Assembly (NCBI GenBank): GCA_030603035.1
Contig: JAUVYQ010000016.1
Coordinates: 1-28,660 of the forward strand
Length of the DNA stretch: 28,660 nt
Direction of reading: 5' to 3'
Source of the DNA: Phycisphaerae bacterium
GTDB taxonomy: Bacteria; Planctomycetota; Phycisphaerae; Sedimentisphaerales; SG8-4
Part shown: positions 6,648 to 15,776 of the stretch, piece by piece
Numbering within the stretch: position 1 is the first letter of the stretch
Layout: every line of letters starts with the position of its first letter
Program-made: the position numbers and the translations under genes
The notes under the pieces: generated by a model
Databases searched by the model: none
Told to the model about the DNA's origin: nothing
What the model saw: only the letters and a program-made list of their open reading frames with translations

Positions 6648-7238
6648 ATGGATACTCTTCACATTCTGCTTATCGGGTTTATATCCATCGTCCTAATCAA
6701 GAATCTCGTCTTCACGAAGTTTCTCGGCATCTGTCCCTACCTCGGCGTATCGGGCAGAATCGATATGGCCTTCGGTATGGGAATGGCGGTAACGTTCGTT
6801 GTAACCCTCAGCGGGACGCTGACGTGGATGATTGACCATTGGGTCTTAATGAAACTCGGGCTGGAGGTCACGCGATATGTCTGCTTCATATTAGTTATTG
6901 CCGGTGCCGTTCAGCTTGTGGAAATGTATGTGCGAAAGTTTTTCCCTGCATTGTACGAGAGCTTCGGCATATTCCTGCCGCTGATTACTACCAACTGTGC
7001 GATTCTGGGATTGTGTCTGTTTATAAACCTGTGGGAGATTGACAAGCTGCTCGAAGCAGTGGTCCTTAGCTTTGGCGCGGGCATCGGCTTCACGATGGCA
7101 ATTTGTATAATGGCGGGTATCCGCGAAAATCTAAATCTGGCCGACGTGCCGGACTGTCTTAAGGGCGCACCGATTACACTTATTACCGCAGGGATACTTG
7201 CTCTGGCATTTATGGGTTTTGCAGGAATGATAAGATAA
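6648..7238 (+). CDS. rnfA: RnfA, membrane subunit of the Rnf complex
   Basis: The 196-residue polytopic protein has the standard length of RnfA/RsxA/NqrE. It begins with the family-typical HILLIGFISIVLIKNLVFTK, carries FLGICPYLGVS near residues 25-35 and has LPLITTNCAILGLCLF near 110-125. The conserved cysteines in CPYLG and TTNCAILG match those that hold the Fe-S cluster shared with RnfE in the membrane. GAGIGFTMAICIMAGIREN is the symmetry-related repeat of the RnfE segment. AAAAGGAAAG precedes the ATG at a suitable distance. A 57-base spacer with a 9-base-pair hairpin follows. Confidence 0.96.
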   Translation: MDTLHILLIGFISIVLIKNLVFTKFLGICPYLGVSGRIDMAFGMGMAVTFVVTLSGTLTWMIDHWVLMKLGLEVTRYVCFILVIAGAVQLVEMYVRKFFPALYESFGIFLPLITTNCAILGLCLFINLWEIDKLLEAVVLSFGAGIGFTMAICIMAGIRENLNLADVPDCLKGAPITLITAGILALAFMGFAGMIR

Positions 7239-7242
7239 TATA

Positions 7243-7280
7243 GTTCGTAGTTATGAGTTCATAGTTCATAGACTACGAAC
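7243..7280 (+). repeat. palindromic spacer element before rnfB
   Basis: GTTCGTAGT (7243-7251) pairs perfectly with ACTACGAAC (7272-7280) around a 20-base loop containing two AGTTCAT copies. It resembles the hairpin before rnfD in architecture (a perfect stem with a loop built of repeated words) but not in sequence. It sits just before the rnfB start at 7296 and leaves no clear Shine-Dalgarno sequence. No T-tract follows. Confidence 0.65.
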
Positions 7281-7295
7281 AACGGACAACGAGCA

Positions 7296-8162
7296 ATGAA
7301 CTATTTGGAATTGTGGCAAGGAGCGTGGCCTGCCGGGGTGACAATGCTGGCCCTGGGCGGCAGCTTTGCGGTGGCGCTTTTGATAGCAAGTGAAAAACTC
7401 AAGGTCAAGGTTGACCCGAAAGTAGGGCAAATCCATGAGGCCCTGCCGCACCTGGACTGCGGCGCCTGCGGCTTTGCCGGGTGCAGCTCATACGCCAGGG
7501 CGGTTCTGGAAAAGCCCGACCTGATGGGAAAATGTGCGCCCGGCGGGCCGGAAACGTCAGAGGCAATCGCGGAAATATTGAGTCTTCAAATCAGCGATTC
7601 AGGCGCCCCTAAAAAGCCAATCGTACACTGCCGTGCTCACGCCGGCGATAAAACCTGTTACGGAAAATATCAAGGCATCCCAACGTGCACCGCCGCAAAC
7701 GCATTACCTAATGTGCAGGCCTGCAAATTCGGGTGCCTGGGCTTCGGCGACTGCCGTTCGGCCTGCAAGTTCGACGCCCTTGGCATCGTTGACGGCCTGG
7801 CCATTGTTGACTATGAGAAATGCACTGGTTGCGGCGCCTGTTCAAAAGCTTGTCCTCGCTATCTGATTGAAATGGTCCCGTTCGCTCAGGAAAATATGAT
7901 GACCGTTGCCTGCAGTAGTAAAGAGGCGGGCAAGACGACACGGCAAATGTGCAAAGTCGGGTGTATCGGCTGTGGTATCTGTGCCAAACAAACCGAGCAA
8001 TTCAGAGTTGAAGATAATTTAGCCCGGCTGGATTACGAAAAATACCAGCCCACCGAGCAGACCGAAACGGCCCTGAACAAATGCCCGACCGGCGTAATTA
8101 TCTACGTCGGCAAAACCGCCCCGGCTGCGAAACAACCGCCCCAAAAGGCTGTAAGCACCTGA
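7296..8162 (+). CDS. rnfB: RnfB, ferredoxin-facing Fe-S subunit of the Rnf complex
   Basis: RnfB takes electrons from ferredoxin and passes them into the membrane subunits. The 288-residue protein has an N-terminal membrane helix (about 12-31), then a [4Fe-4S] domain with DCGACGFAGC (Cys 55, 58, 63) and Cys 80. Ferredoxin-like motifs follow: CKFGCLGFGDCRSAC (Cys 143, 147, 153, 157), CTGCGACSKACP (Cys 176, 179, 182, 186) and CKVGCIGCGIC (Cys 219, 223, 226, 229) with a later CPTG. That is room for roughly four clusters, as in clostridial-type RnfB. It is the last gene of the order C-D-G-E-A-B and ends 96 bases before the convergent T6SS cluster. No clear terminator was seen in that gap. Confidence 0.95.
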   Translation: MNYLELWQGAWPAGVTMLALGGSFAVALLIASEKLKVKVDPKVGQIHEALPHLDCGACGFAGCSSYARAVLEKPDLMGKCAPGGPETSEAIAEILSLQISDSGAPKKPIVHCRAHAGDKTCYGKYQGIPTCTAANALPNVQACKFGCLGFGDCRSACKFDALGIVDGLAIVDYEKCTGCGACSKACPRYLIEMVPFAQENMMTVACSSKEAGKTTRQMCKVGCIGCGICAKQTEQFRVEDNLARLDYEKYQPTEQTETALNKCPTGVIIYVGKTAPAAKQPPQKAVST

Positions 8163-8258
8163 GCACAACGCAATACTAATACGTCATCTCTGAGAGCGCA
8201 AAAAGGTTTTCGGTCCGTGAAGCCCGATGCTTTTGTATGGCACAGAAAAGTATGAAGG

Positions 8259-9263
8259 TCAGGTCGTGCCTTTGGCGTTTTCCCCCGTTCCGCTACTTCG
8301 CGAATCCTCGATAAGTTTTCCGGTCCGGTCAACAAACTCTGAGTCCATATTATATGGAATGCTGCTGGTAAGTGGAATCACGTCCTGTGAAACCCGCAAG
8401 CAATATAGTTGTGAGGTCGTGGGTTCACCTATGATTATGTCCGTCCAAGACTTTCGCAGCGGCATGAGCATAAGAACAGGGATACTCATGCCAAACCTGG
8501 TAAGTAGAAAGCTAATCCAGAGAAGCGTACTTTGCGGCATATCAGGTGGAGAGGCGGGAACACGAAGCAAGGTTGGCCGGAAGGTTTTTCCTTTGGTAGT
8601 ATCAGGATTATATCGTGCGACTTCGCGTTCGATATGGTACAGGATACGCAGGAGGCCTTCGTGGTTTGGTCCCATTTCAGGATACTCGGCAAGCCTGGCG
8701 AGAGCATCCGGTGACACAGCCACTGAAGCCGGCGAAGGCTGACATTGTTGAGCTAATTGGCGAAACTCGTTTCGAGCATTTTCAATGGTCACCCGGACGT
8801 CATCCGCGGAAGTGGTTGCAACGCAAATTTCTTCGATTTTTTCCAACCGAGGTAAAATATTCTCCAAGACCCACTCCAGCGGTAACTGACGACACTGAGC
8901 GCACACCACCATTGGGTAGCTTGCGCGTCCCTTGCCATCCCGAGAAGACCACATTCGTCCAACAATCACACTGCCGTCCATGCACCAGACAAACGCATGT
9001 TTGAATTCTTTGATTAGCTGATTCTCCTGGAGCTTATCCCAGGTTCCGGAGTCAATGTTGCCACCGATGCCCTGAACATAAAGGACCCGTTTTACACTGA
9101 CGAAAACGTCTGTCTCGAGACCAATATCATCAATGTGGTCATCCCACCCCGGATGTTTGCCGAAGGCAGCAACGAACACCCTTTCAGGCGTGGCCTCCTG
9201 TTCCTTTGCATCGAACCGCTTCACAATTTTTTTCAAAATCGAAGCCAAAGCTTCGCACTCCAC
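8259..9263 (-). CDS. tagF: TagF-like T6SS-associated protein
   Basis: The 334-residue product is the last gene of the T6SS cluster, 13 bases behind tssM, with a GTG start and the tail of tssM (AAAAGGTAG) supplying the ribosome binding site. TagF proteins restrain T6SS assembly after translation. The FGKHPGWDDHIDDIG near residue 34 corresponds to the FGKLPxxGDF opening of TagF, and GRASYPMVVCAQC near residue 113 to its second conserved block (GRSFPL). The C-terminal half (LLWISFLLTRFG, IIIGEPTTSQLYCLR, IPLTSSIPYNMD) is longer than in Pseudomonas TagF and is not something I can assign. I infer a TagF relative from motif and position; function is not proven. There is no fused PppA phosphatase domain. 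Confidence 0.65.
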   Translation of the reverse strand: MECEALASILKKIVKRFDAKEQEATPERVFVAAFGKHPGWDDHIDDIGLETDVFVSVKRVLYVQGIGGNIDSGTWDKLQENQLIKEFKHAFVWCMDGSVIVGRMWSSRDGKGRASYPMVVCAQCRQLPLEWVLENILPRLEKIEEICVATTSADDVRVTIENARNEFRQLAQQCQPSPASVAVSPDALARLAEYPEMGPNHEGLLRILYHIEREVARYNPDTTKGKTFRPTLLRVPASPPDMPQSTLLWISFLLTRFGMSIPVLMLMPLRKSWTDIIIGEPTTSQLYCLRVSQDVIPLTSSIPYNMDSEFVDRTGKLIEDSRSSGTGENAKGTT

Positions 9264-9276
9264 AAGAAAATCTATA

Positions 9277-12200
9277 CTACCTTTTCAGCGATGGCCAGTC
9301 ATTGGGTTTTGGTAAGTCAATGTCAGACTTGCCGTCGTATTCGCTGCAAAATTCGAGTTGCAGATATAAGACCCCCCCCAAACCTTCTTTGTCCGGGACG
9401 TCGAGTCTAATGCATCCCTTTCTGCCTTCGAGATAATATTGATGCAACATTCGCAAGGGTGCCCATGGTTCCGAAAAGGGCAAGCTCGTCCACGGTTTGC
9501 TGTCATCGAGATATCGATAGAACTCAATACGAATCGGCGGACCAGGGTATTCAACTGTGTCCACGTTCAAATCCCTGGGCGAGCCAGTTTTTCTTGTCAA
9601 GCTTTCGTGCCTTCCCTGGACAAACTTGAATGCTCTCAGATCGGCAACCAGAAGCTTCTTCTGACCTTTTATGCCGTCCTCTCTCAGAAATCTGTTTTGC
9701 TTGTCCTCGCTCAAAAGAACCACCTTGCAGTAGTACGGAGTTTCACCTTCGGGAAGGCCCTGGAAGACTTGCCTGATTGCCCTGGTCCATTCTCTGTCAG
9801 ATTCAGGCAGCGGTATTTCCCTCAGCCGCTCAAGTTGCTTATTTACCTCATCAAGCTCTGTCTCAGTGTCACGTCGTCCGACTGTTCCCGGCTCATATTG
9901 CTCCTGCCATGTCTGAATCCGTCCCAACAACGAACGCGCCTCGTTGAGTTGAGCAATGGTTAAATTCTCCATGCTGTCTCGTGCCAGGGGGAACTTACTG
10001 CCATACTCTTTTTTTAGTTCGTTAAATGCTTCTTTTCCCCCGCGTTGCGTTTGGTTAGCAAGTATACGTAGTGACTCTACAGTTAGCTTGATCCAGTACG
10101 TATCCACAAATTCCGCTGGTAACCTGGCAGGAAATGGGAAGTAAACTTTAACAAGAGGGATAGGCCTGCTGTTCAACAGTGTATTCCGTGCTTCGAACGC
10201 ATCATCGCGCAAGCCTCCCCACCTTTCAAGTGTTCGGTCGCATTTTCTTTCGAAGGATATGTCGCTGAGTTTTTCCGCGCTGTCCCGAAATTGTTTGACC
10301 TTCTCATCACCATCCGGGATGTAGTTCTCAAATTTATCAAGAACCTCCTCTTCAATGGATTTGCCAAACTTTCTTAATTCACGAAAGACATCCAAAACGT
10401 CCAGCTTCTCAAGTTGCTTGTGCTGAGCTTTCCAGTTATCCTCACGTGGGATCTTGCTTTCAATCCAACGGACAGGGACGTTCTCAAGCCAGTAATCCAG
10501 ACATTTGCTCGTATATTCCGTGTAAATTCCGTTTGCATCCTCGTATGTTCCATTGAGACGTGTTTGTTCGGGAAAATGGTAATTCCTATTCTTTAATGTA
10601 TCTCCCAGAACCTTCCAACCAGTAAGTGCGGTTGCGGTGGCGTTCGGGTCATATTTCCTTTCGATAATTTCTGCTGGAATGGCTGTCCAATCCCGCTTAG
10701 CTTCTTTTTCTATAAGCTCCTCGAGCTCTTTGATGCTCTTGGGAGCTACTACTAAGCCATCATTTACAATATTATAGAGTTGTCTTTGCTCAGCCAAGCC
10801 GAGAGCAGACCTGGAAATATCATTTGCTTCCTTGAAACGAAAAGCGCTGCGGCCGAGCTTTAGTTGCTCGTCAATCTTACGACGTGCCTCTCTGACTGCT
10901 CTCTTGGCCTCTTCGATGGCTTTAGTAACCTGATTGAGCTCGGAGATGGACTTCAGCACGGCAAGTTGTTCATTTGCCTTTGAATACATTTCAAAGCGGA
11001 TTTCGTACAAATGGCTGCCATCTCGAAGCTGAGTCCAAAAACCTCTGTCAAGCTGCCTGAGTCTTTCTTCAAATTCACTCTTCCTCAATTTATTTATTAT
11101 TTTGGTACGAGCTGCTTCAAGTGTATCTCGAATACCACCAAGGAAATGTTCCTTTTTAACCTTGTTTGGGTCGTCCAGCTCGTTAAGAAGGAAATCATAA
11201 TTCTCGTTGACCTTTTGCAGGACGTTTTTGGCCACCTCGCTCCACAGTTCTTCAAGCGACTGTGGCCTCTTGAGGACGTCGTCGTAGTTGTCGATACTCT
11301 CCCTGGCTTCCTTCAGACTTATGAAGCTTTCGTTCCACTCACCATGGTCAAACTTATCGCGGAGACTTAAAATACGTTGTTCAGCATCATTGAAATCCTC
11401 GAGAGCGTTTTTGAGCCTCTCCATAATCTCGACCTGGGCATAGTCTCGATTGTGTGCGCCCAGCCGGTTAGGGTCCGTCCAATATTCGTTAAAAAGTTTT
11501 ACACCCTGTTCTATTGCGGCGTCCCGAGAATTAGGGTCAGTTCTCAGGGATACAGGAGGCCACTGGAGCTTGAGCTTATCCTCATCATTAGGGTCACCAT
11601 ACATCACAGCAAGCGGCAGATGCAGCTCGTCCTTGTGTTCCTTATACATATTGTTGTACGTTATTCGTTTTTCAGTGTCTTTCTCGTCTTCATGCTCTTC
11701 AACGCGTCCAAAAACATATTCAAAGAGAGGGTCCAAGAAAGCCTCGGCCGAATATTCATCTTTTTCATTCAAGGGCCTGTTTGCTTTGAACCTAATTAAC
11801 TGACACATGGCCCTGGTCTCAGTGTCCTCATACGTCCATTGGCCGTTTTCTTGTGTATCCATCATGTCTCGGGCTGCAATTAGAAACGGCTGGAGGACAC
11901 CTGTTTTATAAACAACCGCCTGGGCTTTCCTTGAATCCTTCCGTGTAATATCCTCTGCGAACGTGGCTGCCAGTTTGAAAATCCAGGGTATGCCTTTTTT
12001 CTCCCATCGGCTTATTGTCCTGGCAAGTCGTGCGGGAAACTCGAACCTCTCAACATCTAATTTCTCAGGTTTCTCAACATCCCTTCCTCTCTTTACATAT
12101 ATTCCAGCCGAGCCAATATAGTCATAACGATCTTCGCCTTTAGGCTTTATTACCTGCAGTTCATTTTGGAGTTTTTTTGGTTCGCTCGGATCGATTAATG

Positions 12201-13650
12201 CTGCGGGGGCCCCTAAATAATATTCCATCTCACCGATGCTTTTGTCAAAGCGTGTCCATCCGTAGATGGTGAAGAAGAGAAGTATAATTACGCTGGCAGC
12301 GGCGGCGATTAAGACAGCGGCCTTTCGTCGGCTGTGCAGCTTCTTTGCATTTGTCGCATATGTAACAAGCCCCTGCTCACGGAAGACCTTTTTCATAAAA
12401 AGGTCTCGGAGAAAGTACGCCCTGTCGCGTTCCCATACTCGTCCGTCCGGAAGAGAATCAACCGGCACTCCGAGCGATTCGGCGAGGTCCTCGTCCAAAG
12501 CTGAGCCTTCCCTCATAGAAGAGGTGAAATAGATTCCCCTGAAGAACAGCGGCTTGCAAGACCACTGACTACCAACACTGAAGATCAATTCGAGATATCG
12601 AGCCATTCGCGGTGCTATTTTGATAAGACTTTGAGGAAATGCGTACAACGTGTCAGCCGAGCGCATCCTCTCTGCTCCAGACTCATCAGATATTACCTCC
12701 TGCATTAGTGCAAGTCTACGGCGGAAAAGGCGTCCGCGAATCGCTTCCAAGTGCTGGTTAATAAAATCAGGATTATACGGCTCATCGAGCGGTGCCGGGT
12801 TGGACCAGCCCAATATCTGGTGCTGAAGTTGTGGGTCGTCCAGGTTGTCAAAGAAATCACGGAATCCGTTGAGCAGGTCGCTCTTTGTAATGACCACAAA
12901 GACTGGAAACCGCACGTCCAAGGCCCTCTGGATAAGATCAAACTGCCGGGCAATTTTGGACGCTTTTTGCTCAATTTCATCAGCAGTATCTTTAATAAGG
13001 CTGTCAACAGGTATTACCAACAATACGCCATTGACCGGGCAGCGCGTCCGATACTTTTTCAGGAGATTCAGGAATTCCTTCCATTCACTTGAGCCCCCTG
13101 TTTCGACCTCTTCGAACATCAGGCGTCCGGCGGTATCGAGAATAACTGCGTAATCGGTGAACCACCAGTTCATGTTGAGTGTGCCACCCGTACCTTGAAA
13201 TTCATCCTGCAAGCCAGGTGGGAAACCAACATTACAGTGGCGTATAGCCTCTGTCTTTCCCGAGCCTGGTTCCCCTACGATCATATACCACGGAAAGCCG
13301 TAGAGGCTTTTTCCGGCGGCGTGGAACTTTTCGACACCACGTTCGAATTGCTTGCGTAAATCATCCAGGCGGGCCATGTGTGCTGGTTTGCTAATCCCCT
13401 GTGGTGTTGCCGCAGTATTATCCATAAGGTTTTGTTCCATCGGTGCGGCCTTACGTTTCTTCAACCATTTTAACAGGCGCCAGTACAGCAGAACAAGTAA
13501 TGCCACAACAGCAAGGCCGATAAATATGACCAAGAGTATGTTGCGCGGAAGATACCTTATTGCCGCCATGATTCCGCCGCCAGAGACTACCAGTAGTCCA
13601 ACCTTGACGGGGGTTGGAAGATTCGTAAAAGTTGAAATTCCAGAGATCAT
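9277..13650 (-). CDS. tssM: TssM (IcmF-family), T6SS inner-membrane complex protein
   Basis: TssM spans the envelope and with TssL anchors the T6SS to the inner membrane. The 1457-residue product has N-terminal hydrophobic segments (a weak one at 15-31 and a strong one at 37-57). A cytoplasmic NTPase domain follows with Walker A GEPGSGKT (126-133), Walker B VILDTAGR (about 169-176) and TKSD near 255. Another membrane helix (LIAAAASVIILLFFTIYGW, about 440-460) leads to a very long periplasmic part. The C-terminal EPWAPLRMLHQYY block matches the family's GPWALFRLL signature. Proteobacterial TssM proteins are usually 1100-1250 residues; the excess here is a charged, coiled-coil-rich middle (about 800-1000). 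GGAG lies 12 bases before the ATG. Confidence 0.93.
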   Translation of the reverse strand: MISGISTFTNLPTPVKVGLLVVSGGGIMAAIRYLPRNILLVIFIGLAVVALLVLLYWRLLKWLKKRKAAPMEQNLMDNTAATPQGISKPAHMARLDDLRKQFERGVEKFHAAGKSLYGFPWYMIVGEPGSGKTEAIRHCNVGFPPGLQDEFQGTGGTLNMNWWFTDYAVILDTAGRLMFEEVETGGSSEWKEFLNLLKKYRTRCPVNGVLLVIPVDSLIKDTADEIEQKASKIARQFDLIQRALDVRFPVFVVITKSDLLNGFRDFFDNLDDPQLQHQILGWSNPAPLDEPYNPDFINQHLEAIRGRLFRRRLALMQEVISDESGAERMRSADTLYAFPQSLIKIAPRMARYLELIFSVGSQWSCKPLFFRGIYFTSSMREGSALDEDLAESLGVPVDSLPDGRVWERDRAYFLRDLFMKKVFREQGLVTYATNAKKLHSRRKAAVLIAAAASVIILLFFTIYGWTRFDKSIGEMEYYLGAPAALIDPSEPKKLQNELQVIKPKGEDRYDYIGSAGIYVKRGRDVEKPEKLDVERFEFPARLARTISRWEKKGIPWIFKLAATFAEDITRKDSRKAQAVVYKTGVLQPFLIAARDMMDTQENGQWTYEDTETRAMCQLIRFKANRPLNEKDEYSAEAFLDPLFEYVFGRVEEHEDEKDTEKRITYNNMYKEHKDELHLPLAVMYGDPNDEDKLKLQWPPVSLRTDPNSRDAAIEQGVKLFNEYWTDPNRLGAHNRDYAQVEIMERLKNALEDFNDAEQRILSLRDKFDHGEWNESFISLKEARESIDNYDDVLKRPQSLEELWSEVAKNVLQKVNENYDFLLNELDDPNKVKKEHFLGGIRDTLEAARTKIINKLRKSEFEERLRQLDRGFWTQLRDGSHLYEIRFEMYSKANEQLAVLKSISELNQVTKAIEEAKRAVREARRKIDEQLKLGRSAFRFKEANDISRSALGLAEQRQLYNIVNDGLVVAPKSIKELEELIEKEAKRDWTAIPAEIIERKYDPNATATALTGWKVLGDTLKNRNYHFPEQTRLNGTYEDANGIYTEYTSKCLDYWLENVPVRWIESKIPREDNWKAQHKQLEKLDVLDVFRELRKFGKSIEEEVLDKFENYIPDGDEKVKQFRDSAEKLSDISFERKCDRTLERWGGLRDDAFEARNTLLNSRPIPLVKVYFPFPARLPAEFVDTYWIKLTVESLRILANQTQRGGKEAFNELKKEYGSKFPLARDSMENLTIAQLNEARSLLGRIQTWQEQYEPGTVGRRDTETELDEVNKQLERLREIPLPESDREWTRAIRQVFQGLPEGETPYYCKVVLLSEDKQNRFLREDGIKGQKKLLVADLRAFKFVQGRHESLTRKTGSPRDLNVDTVEYPGPPIRIEFYRYLDDSKPWTSLPFSEPWAPLRMLHQYYLEGRKGCIRLDVPDKEGLGGVLYLQLEFCSEYDGKSDIDLPKPNDWPSLKR

Positions 13651-13669
13651 AAGTTACACATTCTCCAGT

Positions 13670-14365
13670 CTAATTGGTATTATTGAGCGTTGACTCAACT
13701 TTATTGATGGTCTTAAGGGAATGGACCACATCCTTTGAGGCCGACCGGAACAACAAAAAATACGCGATGCTCCAGACGATAATAAGACCTATTAAGACGA
13801 TTCCGATGCCTACTAACTTTGCACTGGGCGGCTCAACGAAGTCTCTTGAGTCCACATTTTCGTAGGCTTCGGGACAAACGTAAGACTTTTCATCAGCATC
13901 GATCATACCGGAAATACGCGCTGAGATTTTCGACATTAATCTCTGGATATCTTCCGGCTGCCCGGTGTAAACCCCTGTAAAGCCCAAGCCGATACATGTG
14001 TAAAATATTACTAACCTTTGAGTTGCAGCATCACTCGGGTCCGCCAGGTCTTCATCCAGCAGGTCAAAGAATTTCTCATCACCGGCCAACTCTTTTCTTT
14101 CACGTCCCAACTCGAACCACTCGGAAGCAAAGTTCAATTTGCTCTCTTTGATCATGAAGTCTACGAAGAAAACGAGAGGTAATTCAACTTTTTCGTACTG
14201 ACTCGTCAATTCGGCGGTTGTAGAAGCATTTGTCCTCATCTCTCCAAGTATTCTTTTAATGTCGCTGCGTACCTGGTCCATTTCCAGAGCGCCCCCCATT
14301 CGCGCCGACCGATTGAGCCGACACACATACTGGAAGAACGGCTCACATAATTCAAGCAGTGTCAT
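13670..14365 (-). CDS. tssL: TssL (DotU/IcmH), T6SS inner-membrane protein
   Basis: This 231-residue tail-anchored protein pairs with TssM. The cytoplasmic DotU domain opens with LLELCEPFFQYVCRLN and contains LPLVFFVDFMIKES and FYTCIGLGFTGVY, all family-typical. A single transmembrane helix is at 184-206 (LVGIGIVLIGLIIVWSIAYF), followed by a short periplasmic tail. No OmpA-like peptidoglycan-binding domain is attached, so wall anchoring must come from elsewhere, if present. The GAGG in the last codons of tssK (stop 3 bases upstream) acts as its ribosome binding site. Confidence 0.93.
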   Translation of the reverse strand: MTLLELCEPFFQYVCRLNRSARMGGALEMDQVRSDIKRILGEMRTNASTTAELTSQYEKVELPLVFFVDFMIKESKLNFASEWFELGRERKELAGDEKFFDLLDEDLADPSDAATQRLVIFYTCIGLGFTGVYTGQPEDIQRLMSKISARISGMIDADEKSYVCPEAYENVDSRDFVEPPSAKLVGIGIVLIGLIIVWSIAYFLLFRSASKDVVHSLKTINKVESTLNNTN

Positions 14366-14368
14366 TTG

Positions 14369-15754
14369 CTATGCCTCCGTATCTGGAACAGTCATATATA
14401 GAGTGACGTCAAAGTCAGATGATTCAATTCCAGGCCACCTCACAGCGATGGCCTTTTCCTGTTTTATCCGCTCCCAGAGCCGAGTGCTTTCACCACGCAT
14501 CAACCGAAAATAATGAAGCCCTACCTGTGCTGGAAGCTCAACGGGGGGATATGATTCCTGTGCAAGCTGTACGCCGAATATCCGCTGACTTGCAAGACTC
14601 TGCGGCATAAGTTTGAATTTATCGCGATCCAGGACCAATTTTGCCAATTCCGAAGGGTCTTGCTTTGTTTTGATAGCAAGAAAATACTCATTTGGCAAGG
14701 ACAATGCTTCGTCGCTGAGAGTTGCCACCAGGATTTTTCGCTCTTGATCCATCGTAAAGGTAGCCTTAAGAAATCGAGCCCGCACGACGCCCTTTAGTAA
14801 CGCCCGAATCCTGGTAGAAAGTTCGTTGAAGGCAATTGCAGGGTTATCATGGTCGTATTCAACAACCTCGAACTGGTCGCGATCAGGGCGCAAGGCAGCA
14901 AGCTCAGCAAGCAGCTGTCTCAGCGTCAGATACATTTCAAACGGCGTAACACCACTGGGTGCCCGAACAAGAGAGACAAGCTGAGCACTGAAGTGATTGA
15001 GCGTTCTGAGACGAAGCATTTGCTCGAATTGAACACCGCGCATATTCTCAATACTAAAGCCGCCGCGGTTAATTTGTACTACCAGCTCACTTCGGCTGGC
15101 CATGACCTGGCTGGTTAAATCTTGAAGTAGTTCTCTCAACACCGACGAGCCTCTAATGACCAGACATGGAGGAATGTATGCCGGGTCTCGCCGGGGCAGT
15201 CCAACATCTTCACCTGCGGCGTGGACAATTTTCAGCAACGGTAACACTTCGAGATCTGAGCGGTCGTCATTGTCAAGCAAAAGCCTGGCATTTATCTGAC
15301 GAACGAGGATTGGCTGTGGGTTTTCCCCCGTGTTTTCGTCGGGTCTTTCAATTTCAGCTACCCGATATGTGCGTTTGGCACGCCAGTCTTGCTCAGTGCC
15401 TTTCTCAATAACATTGGCTCGAGAAGGGTACCACACCGGCACACCAAGACTGATGGTTAATGAACCGCTGCTCGATGCATACGCTTCCTTTATATCGAGC
15501 GACGGAAGATGAGCATTATCAGGAACATCCACTTCAAGTCCACTGGGCATTACAACCCGGAGTCGGTCGAAGGAAACTCGCATATTCTCCAGCTGGTCGT
15601 CAGAAACCTTCGCCTCTATCACACCATATGGATAGCTCCAATACAAATGTCGTTCCTTTGTGAATTTATCGAGCATATGCCTTTGCATGGACTGAAGGTG
15701 ATGTGGCTGAAGGAAGAGGCCTTCGCACCAATGAATTTCGCCTTTTATGGTCAT
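14369..15754 (-). CDS. tssK: TssK, T6SS baseplate protein
   Basis: TssK links the baseplate to the TssL/TssM membrane complex. The 461-residue protein has the diagnostic N-terminus IHWCEGLFLQPHHLQ (residues 7-21) and the family's three-domain length. LRTLNHFSAQLVSL, a middle helical domain and the C-terminal QLAQESYPPVELPAQVGLHYFRL block are also typical. AGGGGAAT lies before the ATG. It is followed almost immediately by tssL. Confidence 0.95.
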   Translation of the reverse strand: MTIKGEIHWCEGLFLQPHHLQSMQRHMLDKFTKERHLYWSYPYGVIEAKVSDDQLENMRVSFDRLRVVMPSGLEVDVPDNAHLPSLDIKEAYASSSGSLTISLGVPVWYPSRANVIEKGTEQDWRAKRTYRVAEIERPDENTGENPQPILVRQINARLLLDNDDRSDLEVLPLLKIVHAAGEDVGLPRRDPAYIPPCLVIRGSSVLRELLQDLTSQVMASRSELVVQINRGGFSIENMRGVQFEQMLRLRTLNHFSAQLVSLVRAPSGVTPFEMYLTLRQLLAELAALRPDRDQFEVVEYDHDNPAIAFNELSTRIRALLKGVVRARFLKATFTMDQERKILVATLSDEALSLPNEYFLAIKTKQDPSELAKLVLDRDKFKLMPQSLASQRIFGVQLAQESYPPVELPAQVGLHYFRLMRGESTRLWERIKQEKAIAVRWPGIESSDFDVTLYMTVPDTEA

Positions 15755-15776
15755 AAAGTATTCCCCTGTACTAACG

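Noticed and set aside
8163..8258. Possible bidirectional terminator between rnfB and the tagF-like gene
   Set aside because: No stem followed by a T-run was found on either strand; only a very short CTCTGAGAG palindrome is present.
9439..9963. 174-codon plus-strand frame opposite tssM
   Set aside because: It is a shadow of tssM: the opposite frame has clear family motifs throughout and a much longer open frame.
13670..14365. OmpA/peptidoglycan-binding domain on TssL
   Set aside because: Only about 25 residues follow the membrane helix; no such domain fits.
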